A DNA stretch of 15,722 bases from Cyanobacteria bacterium OH_CDB_58. Lineage in GTDB: Bacteria > Cyanobacteriota > Vampirovibrionia > Gastranaerophilales > Gastranaerophilaceae. The DNA is taken from assembly GCA_023435965.1 (NCBI GenBank), contig JAEZLC010000156.1, forward strand, positions 1 to 15,722, in the 5' to 3' direction. The notes beneath the pieces were generated by a model. The model worked only from the letters and a program-made list of their open reading frames with translations. It had not been told where the DNA came from and did no database searches. Below, piece after piece: positions 6,787 to 14,394 of this stretch. The first letter of the stretch is position 1; each line of letters begins with the position of its first letter. Both the position numbers and the translations under genes were made by a program.

Positions 6787-6946
6787 ATAATTTCAAACTA
6801 TATGGCATTCTTCATTCATAATAATATAAAAAATCAAAGAACTATGTAATATTAATTTTTTCTTAATGATAAAATATTTTTAAATTAGACAAAAAATAGA
6901 CTATCCTAAGGATTAACTCATCTTTGTGTTAGTGTACTATCAAACT

Positions 6947-8947
6947 ATGAAACGTATAATTAATCTAATAATTTTAATATCAATTATAACTAGCGGGAAT
7001 ATTGTATTTGCACAAGAAACAGTATTAAAAGGTTTTTCAGCACCTAAAAAGATTGTAAACTCTTTAACTGCAATTCCAAATCAACTATCTGACCCTAAAA
7101 TAAACCAACAAAAAAAACAGATTCAAACTGTTTCAACAACAACAGCAAGTGGAACAACTGCGACTACTACCGTGGCACCAGCGATTCCAATTGAAGCCAC
7201 AAAAGCTCCTGCAGAATACATCTATAAAGAATCATCTCACTGGATAAACAGTATAGATCCAACGACAGCAACATCATTGAACAGTTTTTATCCAGGCCTC
7301 AGAGGATCAAACCAACTTGTTATCTACACGCCTAATTACGGCCTAAAGACTGGGACAAATGAATTCGGAACAGAAGCCATCGTATCGGGAAACATCGTAA
7401 CCGAAATGAACGGTGCCGACTCATTAATCCCATTAAGCGGGTTTGTCATCAGCGGACATGGAAATGCGAAAAAATGGATCAATGAAAACATTACAATAGG
7501 TTCTAAAATCTTTGTGGACCTACAAAACAATAAAATTAAAACATACTTAACTCCGGATAGTCTTGTTTTTGGAGCAAAACAAAAAATAAAAGAAGCCAAT
7601 TCAATAATGGAATATTACCGCTCTATTGACATTTTATACAACGACAAAATGGCTACTGATTACATAACAAAGGCAAAAGAACTCCTAAGAAAAGCTGAAA
7701 CAGACTCGGATAAAACTCAGATTTTCATAAGCGAAGCAACTGAAATGGCAAACCTTGCCATTATGAATGCTCTTCCATACAGGGAAAATGAGCTAAAAGG
7801 AGTATGGGTAAGACCTACTGAAAAAAGTCCTGAAGAAATAGAAAAAACCGTTGAAAAATTGCACAATTCTGGGATAAACAACGTTTTTCTTGAAACCTAC
7901 TATCACGGCAAAACAATTTACCCAAGCGAGGTTCTCAATTGTTACAACATAACTAACCAAAGAGAAGAATTCGCTGGATTCGATCCATTAAAAACATGGA
8001 TATATGAATGTCACAAAAGAAACATGAAACTGCATGTCTGGTTTGAAACCTTTTACATAGGCAATCAATCACCGGAATCAAGTGAGAAACACATCTTAAA
8101 GGTATACCCGCACTGGGCCAACACCACAAAAGCTGCCTATGCTTCAACTACCCCTGTAGCCTCACTTTCTGAACACAATGGATATTTCATAGATCCTGCG
8201 AACCCGGAAGTACAGAAATATCTTCTTTGCATAATCAACGAAATAATCACCAAATACAAGCCGGATGGAATAAATCTTGATTATATAAGATACCCTCAAT
8301 CTATATCAGCCAAGTTCACCAGTTACGACATGACAAACTGGGGCTATACAGCTTATGCTAGAAATGAATTCAAATCTCAATATTGCGTAGACCCTGTTGA
8401 ATTAAAATATAACAACAGCGGCTGGGATTTGTGGGCAAGATACAGACAAGATAAAATAACAAAATTCGTAACCGATGTTAGAAAGTTAACACAATGCAAC
8501 AACACAATGTTAACGACTGTTATTTTCCCCGACAGACAAAAAGCAATGGAAACAAAAATGCAAGACTGGAGAACATGGTCATTAAACAACCTTGTTGACG
8601 GTTTTACTCCTCTAATTTTAACAAGCGACAAAACAACAGCAGCATCAATGATTGCAGATATAAAAAACAACTCAGGTCCTTGCACAAAAGTATATCCAGG
8701 ATTATTTGTCACCTTTATGGGCGGCTCTACTGATGATCTCTTGATGCAAATCCAAGAGGCAAGAAAACAAAACACAAGCGGTATGATAATATTCGACTAT
8801 GCCCATCTTGACCAGAAATACATCGATGCACTTACGGTAAGAGTATACACTCCAGACAAAATAGCATCATCACCGACATATCCCAATGATTATAGATCTT
8901 ATCCTTCAAATAAAAAAAATAAACGCTTTAAATTTAAAAGAAGTTAG
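6947..8947 (+). CDS. Secreted GHL10 (family 10 glycosylhydrolase-like, DUF187) protein
   Basis: An exported protein related to YngK and E. coli DigH (YddW), which acts on denuded peptidoglycan glycan strands. ATG 6947 gives 666 aa beginning with a textbook Sec signal peptide, MKRIINLIILISI followed by VFA and predicted cleavage before Gln23. GTG 6926 would add seven residues ahead of it and is unlikely. After a Thr/Ala/Pro-rich linker comes an N-terminal domain with GTNEFGTEAIV and GFVISGHGNAKKWI, a pattern I associate with cyanobacterial GHL10 and phosphodiester-glycosidase relatives. The GHL10 barrel starts at ELKGVWVRP (282-290) and contains PDGINLDYIRYP (439-450), with Asp440 and Asp445 as likely active-site acids. 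The C-terminal tail is basic (KKNKRFKFKRS). No lipobox, sortase motif or SLH domain is evident. Substrate is not provable here; peptidoglycan glycan is the best guess. Confidence 0.88.
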   Translation: MKRIINLIILISIITSGNIVFAQETVLKGFSAPKKIVNSLTAIPNQLSDPKINQQKKQIQTVSTTTASGTTATTTVAPAIPIEATKAPAEYIYKESSHWINSIDPTTATSLNSFYPGLRGSNQLVIYTPNYGLKTGTNEFGTEAIVSGNIVTEMNGADSLIPLSGFVISGHGNAKKWINENITIGSKIFVDLQNNKIKTYLTPDSLVFGAKQKIKEANSIMEYYRSIDILYNDKMATDYITKAKELLRKAETDSDKTQIFISEATEMANLAIMNALPYRENELKGVWVRPTEKSPEEIEKTVEKLHNSGINNVFLETYYHGKTIYPSEVLNCYNITNQREEFAGFDPLKTWIYECHKRNMKLHVWFETFYIGNQSPESSEKHILKVYPHWANTTKAAYASTTPVASLSEHNGYFIDPANPEVQKYLLCIINEIITKYKPDGINLDYIRYPQSISAKFTSYDMTNWGYTAYARNEFKSQYCVDPVELKYNNSGWDLWARYRQDKITKFVTDVRKLTQCNNTMLTTVIFPDRQKAMETKMQDWRTWSLNNLVDGFTPLILTSDKTTAASMIADIKNNSGPCTKVYPGLFVTFMGGSTDDLLMQIQEARKQNTSGMIIFDYAHLDQKYIDALTVRVYTPDKIASSPTYPNDYRSYPSNKKNKRFKFKRS

Positions 8948-8956
8948 GGTTATAAT
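8927..8956 (+). promoter_or_regulatory. Putative dapF promoter
   Basis: TTTAAA (8927-8932) and a perfect TATAAT (8951-8956) are 18 bp apart, spanning the end of the GHL10 gene. Transcription would start about 20 bases before dapF, leaving room for its ribosome binding site. It would let dapF be expressed independently of the upstream gene. Confidence 0.45.
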
Positions 8957-8970
8957 AAAAAATAATACAT

Positions 8971-8976
8971 AAGGGA
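8971..8976 (+). promoter_or_regulatory. Ribosome binding site of dapF
   Basis: AAGGGA lies seven bases before ATG 8984 and supports that start. Confidence 0.55.
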
Positions 8977-8983
8977 TATAATC

Positions 8984-9829
8984 ATGACAACTATACAATT
9001 CACAAAAATGCAGGGTTTGGGAAACGATTTCATAATAATAGACTTTGAAGAATACAAAAAAATCGACATACCTCTTGAAGAGTTATCTATTAAATTGTGC
9101 CATAGAAATTTCGGAATAGGTGCAGACGGGCTTATCATCGTTAATCCACAACCGAAAAATGCAGATATAGGTTGGTTTTTCTACAACTCAGACGGAAGCA
9201 TCGCTCAAATGTGCGGCAACGGAATGAGATGTTTCGCAAAATATGTGTATGATAAAAAACTTGTTAACAACAAAGAATTTAGCGTAGAAACAGTGGCAGG
9301 AATAATTAAACCCGAAATAGTTGACGAAAAAACGGTCAAAGTAAATATGTCAAAGCCCATTTTGGACACTGCAAAAATTCCCGTAAAAACACCTAAAAAT
9401 CTAAATTTTGACCTAAATGTAAATGACAGATTTTTTAAAGCAAACGCCATAAGCATGGGCAATCCTCACTGCATAATCTTTACTGAAGAAGATACAAAAA
9501 AACTCGCACTTCAATATGGACCGGATATTGAAACACATCCTATTTTCCCGGAAAAAACAAATGTGGAATTTGCAAAAGTTCTATCTAGAAGAGAGATAAA
9601 CCTAGACGTTTGGGAAAGAGGCTGTGCAATAACTCTTGCCTGCGGAACAGGTGCATGTGCTACAGTAACAGCAGCAATATTAAACAATCATTGCGACAGT
9701 CCTGTCAAGGTAAACCTCCCCGGCGGCTCTCTATCAATAGAATGGGACGGAAATATCACGAACCCTGCAAAAGATATATTTATGTCCGGACCTGCTGAAT
9801 ATGTTTTCACTGGAGAAGTAAACATTTAA
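8984..9829 (+). CDS. dapF: Diaminopimelate epimerase
   Basis: A cofactor-independent racemase that converts LL-diaminopimelate to meso-diaminopimelate, the last-but-one step of lysine synthesis and the source of DAP for peptidoglycan; cytosolic. The 281-aa length is normal for the family. The N-terminal KMQGLGNDFIIID is the family opening. The two catalytic cysteines are present: Cys77 in QMCGNGMRC and Cys220 in LACGTGACA. Other family signatures are FGIGADGLI (43-51) and MGNPHC (158-163). It lies 36 bp after the GHL10 gene, with its own probable promoter, and 52 bp before the ABC ATPase gene. It implies DAP-type peptidoglycan in this organism. Confidence 0.97.
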   Translation: MTTIQFTKMQGLGNDFIIIDFEEYKKIDIPLEELSIKLCHRNFGIGADGLIIVNPQPKNADIGWFFYNSDGSIAQMCGNGMRCFAKYVYDKKLVNNKEFSVETVAGIIKPEIVDEKTVKVNMSKPILDTAKIPVKTPKNLNFDLNVNDRFFKANAISMGNPHCIIFTEEDTKKLALQYGPDIETHPIFPEKTNVEFAKVLSRREINLDVWERGCAITLACGTGACATVTAAILNNHCDSPVKVNLPGGSLSIEWDGNITNPAKDIFMSGPAEYVFTGEVNI

Positions 9830-9881
9830 TATTGATAGACTGTGGGTTTATTTTTTTCACAAATTAAGTAAGAATTTTTAA

Positions 9882-10841
9882 ATGAATATTTTAAAAATCG
9901 AAAATTTAAATTTAGTATTCGACTTGCAAAAAGGTGGATGTCAGGCTCTATACGGAGTGAACCTCGAACTAAAAAAAGGGGAGACTCTTGCAATAGTGGG
10001 AGAATCTGGCTGCGGAAAAACATTGACAGCGATGTCGATTCTCCGACTAATACCCAGTACTGCAAAAATCACTGCCGGAAAAATTTTATACAACAATAAA
10101 AACCTTCTAGACTTTTCTGAAAGTCAAATGCAACAGATTAGAGGCAAATATATCGCATTAATTCCGCAAGATCCGATGACCTCTCTTAACCCTTTATTCA
10201 CTATCGGAGACCAACTTTTGGAAGTCATAGCCCTGCATCAGGGATTAAAAGGTGAAGAAGCCGCAAACAAAGCTATTGAAGCACTAGAAAAAGTCAAAAT
10301 ACCAAATGCAAAAGAAAGACTTAAAAATTACCCGCATGAATTCTCTGGAGGGATGAGGCAAAGAGTGATTATCGCAATGGCTCTTGCCTGCAACGCCGAA
10401 ATAATAATTGCAGATGAACCGACAACTGCACTAGATGTTACCGTTCAGGCACAAATAATGCAGCTTCTCAACGAAATCAAAACCAACTACAACACCTCAA
10501 TTATATTGATTTCTCATGATCTGGGCTTAGTTTCAGAAAATGCGGACAAAATTGCCGTAATGTATGCCGGTTCTGTTGTTGAGTATTCAGAAAGCGAAGA
10601 GCTGTTTAATAACCCTAAACATCCTTATACAAAAGCTCTTCTAAACTCATTACCGGACATAAATACAGAAAAACTGGAAACAATACAAGGTCAACCTCCT
10701 TCAATAACAGAAGAAATTGTCGGATGTCCGTTTTCTCCAAGATGCGGAAAAAAGATGGAAATATGCGAAATCGACAAGCCACACCTAATAGAGGTAAATA
10801 ACTTATCAAAGGTAAGCTGTTGGCTTTACAATCAAGTCTAG
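9882..10841 (+). CDS. OppD/DppD-type oligopeptide ABC transporter ATP-binding protein
   Basis: A cytosolic ATPase subunit of a peptide-type ABC importer. The 319-aa chain has Walker A GESGCGKT (40-47), Q-loop Gln96 in IPQDPMTSLNP, signature FSGGMRQR (154-161), Walker B IIIADEP (174-180) with Glu179, and switch His212 in SHD. The C-terminal extension has the OppD/DppD hallmark with four cysteines (Cys282, 288, 295, 313, around GCPFSPRC), which in some homologues bind an Fe-S cluster. OppD-type ATPases normally pair with an OppF-type ATPase, two permeases and a binding protein, none of which is in the window, so partners must lie elsewhere. The ribosome binding site is weak; it may be co-transcribed with dapF. 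Substrate (oligopeptide, dipeptide or nickel) cannot be decided. Its TAG stop overlaps the convergent gatD stop. Confidence 0.93.
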   Translation: MNILKIENLNLVFDLQKGGCQALYGVNLELKKGETLAIVGESGCGKTLTAMSILRLIPSTAKITAGKILYNNKNLLDFSESQMQQIRGKYIALIPQDPMTSLNPLFTIGDQLLEVIALHQGLKGEEAANKAIEALEKVKIPNAKERLKNYPHEFSGGMRQRVIIAMALACNAEIIIADEPTTALDVTVQAQIMQLLNEIKTNYNTSIILISHDLGLVSENADKIAVMYAGSVVEYSESEELFNNPKHPYTKALLNSLPDINTEKLETIQGQPPSITEEIVGCPFSPRCGKKMEICEIDKPHLIEVNNLSKVSCWLYNQV

Positions 10842-11578
10842 TATTTTTTATTCACTAGATCAAAGTGGGCTTTATATTCTATTTCGTCATTTATTTTTTC
10901 AAGAATAATGTTGTCTTTATATTTATTATCTAACGCCAACTTTAACAAATAATCCGCAAAGTGAGGATTTTTTGGAAGTAAAGACCCGTGCAAATAAGTA
11001 CCAAATACATTATTTTTTCTGGCACCTTCAAACTTATCCTGAGAATTATTTCCATTGCCCACAACAACTCTCGCCAATGGTGAAGTTCCTTCTTCAAGAT
11101 ATGTTAAACCGCTATGATTTTCAAACCCAACGAGCGTTTTTGGCTCTAAAAAGTCTGTTTCTGCCGTAACATTACCGATAAATCTGTTATGACCTGCAAT
11201 CGTGTAGGCATCAAGCAGATTTATCCCTTCAAGCCTCTCGCCTTCGTGGGGTTGATAATACTTTCCGAAAAGTTGATAGCCTCCACAGATCGAAAGAAAA
11301 ACCGAGTTATTTAAACTTGCTTGTTTAAGTTCACTTGCTCTTTTTTTTAGCTCTTTTGAAACCTCTATCTGCTGCTTATCCTGACCTCCTCCGATAAAAT
11401 ATAGGTCATATTTGGTTATGTCTATTTCATCACCTACTTCAATGTTAGCTAGATTAACCTCTATGTTCCTGGATTCACATCGTTTTATCAGCGTAAGAAC
11501 ATTGCCAAAATCACCATAAATATTCAGAAGTTTTGGATAAAGATGGGCTATTGAGAGTTTTAAAGACTTATTAGACAT
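10838..11578 (-). CDS. gatD: Type 1 glutamine amidotransferase, GatD (lipid II isoglutaminyl synthase subunit)
   Basis: The glutaminase half of the MurT-GatD enzyme, which amidates the D-glutamate of lipid II at the inner face of the membrane; GatD releases ammonia from glutamine for MurT. The 246-aa protein carries the family opening LYPKLLNIYGDFGNV, the GGGQDKQQ element (63-70), nucleophile Cys98 in SICGGYQLFG, GFENHSG (151-157) and catalytic His197 in GTYLHGSLLPKN. This is closer to GatD than to the cobyric acid synthase CobQ, which is longer. No murT gene is adjacent, which is unusual. Instead gatD overlaps the end of proS by 8 nt and is probably translated by coupling. Modification of DAP-type peptidoglycan fits the nearby dapF. 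The ammonia-donor role is inferred from family. Confidence 0.9.
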   Translation of the reverse strand: MSNKSLKLSIAHLYPKLLNIYGDFGNVLTLIKRCESRNIEVNLANIEVGDEIDITKYDLYFIGGGQDKQQIEVSKELKKRASELKQASLNNSVFLSICGGYQLFGKYYQPHEGERLEGINLLDAYTIAGHNRFIGNVTAETDFLEPKTLVGFENHSGLTYLEEGTSPLARVVVGNGNNSQDKFEGARKNNVFGTYLHGSLLPKNPHFADYLLKLALDNKYKDNIILEKINDEIEYKAHFDLVNKKY

Positions 11579-13310
11579 TTTTTACAGCTTCAATAACCTT
11601 ATTAATCGCTTCTTCAGGGAGTATGGCATTCATTTCGCCATTTTCTCTTATTTTAAACTCGACAAGACCCTGCTCTATTGTTTTACCAACGGTTATTCTG
11701 AAAGGTATTCCTATCAAATCTGCGTCTTTAAATTTCACACCAGCTCTCTCATCTCTATCATCGATAAGAACTTCAACTCCTGAATCAGCCAGTTTTTTAT
11801 AGATTTCTTCGGCTATATTCATTTGTTTTTCATCTTTAATATTTACAGGAACAACAACAACCTGATATGGAGCCAATGCTAGCGGCCACTTTATACCAAA
11901 ATCATCATGATGTCTTTCAACTGCTGCTGCTGCTGTTCTTGAAATCCCTATACCATAACAACCCATTATGAAAGGTTTCTCTTTACCGGCTTCATCTGTG
12001 AATGTGGCACTCATGGCTTGAGAATATTTTGTTCCGAGCTTGAAGATATTCCCGACCTCTATTCCTCTTGTAACTTTTAATGTATCAGAACACTCAGGAC
12101 AGATATCGCCTTTTTCAACAAGCCTTATATCAGCAATTGTTTCCGGAAGGTCAAGATATACACTCCAATTGGCGCCAACAAAGTGTTTGTCATTCTGATT
12201 GCAACCTATTACAAAGTTTTTAAGTTCTTTGACAGTCTCATCAGCAACTACAGTCACACCTTTAAGACCTTTTGGTCCGATAAATCCGGCTTTAGCGTCA
12301 AATCCGCTGTTTGTCATTATTTCATCTATTTCATCAGCTCTTGCAATTCTGATGTCGTTTCCAGCAAAAACGTTCATCAGTTTTGTTTCCTCTACTGTTC
12401 TATCGCCTCTGATTAGTGCCAAAACATATTTGCCGTCGACTACATACACTAAAGACTTGCATATAACTGATTGAGGAATATTTAAAAACTCAGATAACTC
12501 TTCAATCGATTTTACCTCAGGGGTGTCGATGACCTTAAACTCTGCATATTCCCCATCAACTTGTGATTGAGGCAATTTTGAAGTTGCGTGGTTTGAATTG
12601 GCTGAATAATCGCATTTATCACAGTAGAAAACATCATTCTCTCCCGCATTGTTTTCAGCATCTTCATTTACAAGCACCATAAATTCGTGAGAAACGCTCC
12701 CACCTATAGCACCAGAGTCAGATTGGACCATTTTAGTTTCAAGTCCGCATCTTTCAAAGATTTTTCTATAAGCTTTCGCCATAACCTCATATGATTCATC
12801 GAGCCCTTTTTCGTCAACATCGAAGCTGTAAGCATCTTTCATTATAAATTCTCTGCCTCTGAGAAGGCCGAATCTTGGTCTTATTTCATCTCTAAATTTT
12901 GATTGTATCTGATATAGATTAACAGGAAGTTGCTTATATGAGCGGATTCCTTCTCTGGCAATGGACGTAATAACTTCTTCGTGAGTTGGACCAAGACACA
13001 TATCTCTATTATGTCTGTCTTTGAGTCTCATTAACTCTTTACCGTAGACTTCCCACCTGCCTGACTCTTCCCAAAGCTCCTGAGGCTGAACAAACGGCAT
13101 CAATAGCTCTTGAGCACCGGCAGCATCCATTTCATCTCTAACAATATTCTCAACTTTTTTCAGCACCTTCCACATAAGTGGTAAATAATTATAGATACCG
13201 CTTGAAAGTTTTCTTATAAAACCGGCTCTTACAAGCAATTTATGACTCATAACTTCAGCATCGGAAGGGAACTCTCTTAAAGTCTGAACAAAAAGTTTTG
13301 ACATTCTCAT
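11571..13310 (-). CDS. proS: Prolyl-tRNA synthetase, bacterial type
   Basis: Charges tRNA-Pro with proline in the cytosol. The 579-aa length fits the bacterial (ProS type 1) form with an inserted editing domain. Class II motifs are visible: the GPTHEE segment (107-112), motif 2 FRDEIRPRFGLLRGREF (139-155) and motif 3 GCYGIGISR (450-458). The editing insertion lies roughly between 235 and 400 and includes NIPQSVICKSLVY, and the anticodon-binding domain follows from about 480. Two CxxC pairs (Cys230/233 and Cys404/407) flank the insertion and could bind zinc. ATG 13310 is supported by AAAGGA 10 bases upstream; the internal ATG at 13304 is worse placed. It lies 69 bp behind the HD-GYP gene and overlaps gatD. 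Confidence 0.97.
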   Translation of the reverse strand: MRMSKLFVQTLREFPSDAEVMSHKLLVRAGFIRKLSSGIYNYLPLMWKVLKKVENIVRDEMDAAGAQELLMPFVQPQELWEESGRWEVYGKELMRLKDRHNRDMCLGPTHEEVITSIAREGIRSYKQLPVNLYQIQSKFRDEIRPRFGLLRGREFIMKDAYSFDVDEKGLDESYEVMAKAYRKIFERCGLETKMVQSDSGAIGGSVSHEFMVLVNEDAENNAGENDVFYCDKCDYSANSNHATSKLPQSQVDGEYAEFKVIDTPEVKSIEELSEFLNIPQSVICKSLVYVVDGKYVLALIRGDRTVEETKLMNVFAGNDIRIARADEIDEIMTNSGFDAKAGFIGPKGLKGVTVVADETVKELKNFVIGCNQNDKHFVGANWSVYLDLPETIADIRLVEKGDICPECSDTLKVTRGIEVGNIFKLGTKYSQAMSATFTDEAGKEKPFIMGCYGIGISRTAAAAVERHHDDFGIKWPLALAPYQVVVVPVNIKDEKQMNIAEEIYKKLADSGVEVLIDDRDERAGVKFKDADLIGIPFRITVGKTIEQGLVEFKIRENGEMNAILPEEAINKVIEAVKNV

Positions 13311-13320
13311 ATTAAATATA

Positions 13321-13326
13321 TCCTTT
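13321..13326 (-). promoter_or_regulatory. Ribosome binding site of proS
   Basis: Read on the minus strand this is AAAGGA, ten bases before ATG 13310. It decides in favour of this start over the internal ATG two codons later. Confidence 0.6.
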
Positions 13327-13379
13327 ACAACATAATTCTTAGGATAATATTAACATAAAATCAAAAAGCAAAAAAAGAC

Positions 13380-14393
13380 TTAATCTGCCTTATAATTGTT
13401 TGCTTCAAAGTTCTGAACTTCTGCAATTGTATCTGTAAGAACTCTCTCAAAAGAGCCTACAATCTCAGGATCAAATTGAACACCAGACATCTCTTTGAGT
13501 TTATTTAAGGCAGTATACGGGTCCAACGGCTCTCTATATGCTCTTGAAGAAAGCATTCCGTCAAAAGCATCCGCTACAGCAATTATTCGAGCACCGATAG
13601 GAATTTCCTCACCTTTCAATCCGAAAGGATATCCGCCGCCATCGAAATGTTCATGGTGATATTTTATTATTTCAACTACATCTCTCAGTTGTTTGATATC
13701 TTCAAGAATTCTAACGCCGTGTTTAACGTGTTTTTTTATTTCTTCGTACTCATCCGCCGTAAGTTTTTCAACTTTATATAAAATATCATCAGAGATTCCA
13801 ATCATACCTATATCGTGCAAGAGTCCCGCAAGTTCTATCTTATTTGCTACATCGGTATTAGAAATACCCATAGCATCGACGATTTTCATCGTATAGAAAG
13901 TTACACGTCTGCTTCTGCCAAGAGTAAAAGAATCTTTGGCATCCAAAGCTTCAATGATTGCCTTAATTGTTCCGGAGAATAAGTCTTTCAAGTCTGTTAT
14001 CAAATTTTCATTATCAAGCTTCAACTGTAAGTACTCCAGGGTATTAGAGACAGTCAAAAGAAGTTCATCGGGGCTATAAGGCTTTTTGATGTATCTGTAA
14101 ATCTTCGCATAATTGATTGCATCAATAAGAATACTTGCATCCGTATATGCAGTAACAAGAAGTCTCATCGTGTTTGGATAATGATCATACACCCTTTTTA
14201 ATAGTTCAACCCCGTCCATTTCAGGCATTTTATGGTCTGAAAGAATAAGGTCGTAACTTTTTTCCTTCATCATTTCTAAGGCTTGCAGAGGTGAAGTGGT
14301 TTTATCTATCTCGTACTTTCCTCTTAAAGTTCTGTACAACAGAGCCAAATTATCTTCTTCATCATCAACCAGTAATACTTTATACAATTCCAT
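13380..14393 (-). CDS. Response regulator with HD-GYP domain (probable c-di-GMP phosphodiesterase)
   Basis: An RpfG-like cytosolic output protein of 337 aa. The receiver domain (about 4-120) has acidic pair Asp10/Asp11, phosphorylation site Asp53 in LSDHKMPEMDG, Thr81 and Lys104 before a proline. A short helical linker (about 120-140) leads to the HD-GYP domain (about 140-325) with His193-Asp194 in LLHDIGMIGI, His222, HHEHFDGGGYP (246-256) containing the GYP signature, and Asp275 in AVADAFD. HD-GYP proteins degrade cyclic-di-GMP. One oddity is that the usual GHSxRV segment reads GRSRRV, so its conserved histidine is Arg160. The gene starts one base after the kinase stop, so the two form a cognate pair. 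Activity despite the substitution is not certain. Confidence 0.94.
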   Translation of the reverse strand: MELYKVLLVDDEEDNLALLYRTLRGKYEIDKTTSPLQALEMMKEKSYDLILSDHKMPEMDGVELLKRVYDHYPNTMRLLVTAYTDASILIDAINYAKIYRYIKKPYSPDELLLTVSNTLEYLQLKLDNENLITDLKDLFSGTIKAIIEALDAKDSFTLGRSRRVTFYTMKIVDAMGISNTDVANKIELAGLLHDIGMIGISDDILYKVEKLTADEYEEIKKHVKHGVRILEDIKQLRDVVEIIKYHHEHFDGGGYPFGLKGEEIPIGARIIAVADAFDGMLSSRAYREPLDPYTALNKLKEMSGVQFDPEIVGSFERVLTDTIAEVQNFEANNYKAD

Positions 14394-14394
14394 A

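Noticed and set aside
6926..6928. GTG as the start of the GHL10 gene
   Set aside because: It would add seven residues before a classical signal peptide that begins at ATG 6947. No ribosome binding site supports it.
6771..6946. Divergent promoters between dnaJ and the GHL10 gene
   Set aside because: Many AT-rich hexamers resemble -10 boxes, but none pairs with a convincing -35 at proper spacing on either strand, so I annotate none.
8377..8775. Minus-strand open frame of 132 codons inside the GHL10 gene
   Set aside because: It lies fully opposite a well-supported secreted enzyme, has no ribosome binding site, and its translation is Cys/Ser-rich with no recognisable motif.
9837..9862. TGTG...CACA small hairpin between dapF and the ABC ATPase gene as a terminator
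   Set aside because: Four-base arms around a T-rich loop are too weak, and no T-run follows the stem.
10837..10859. Inverted repeat at the ABC ATPase/gatD junction as a standard intrinsic terminator
   Set aside because: The stem is only six AT-rich pairs, and the T-run is in the loop rather than after the stem. I list the symmetry as an observation but not as a terminator.
12183..12474. Plus-strand open frames inside proS
   Set aside because: They are antisense to the ProS editing domain, and their low-complexity translation looks like a shadow of the real gene.
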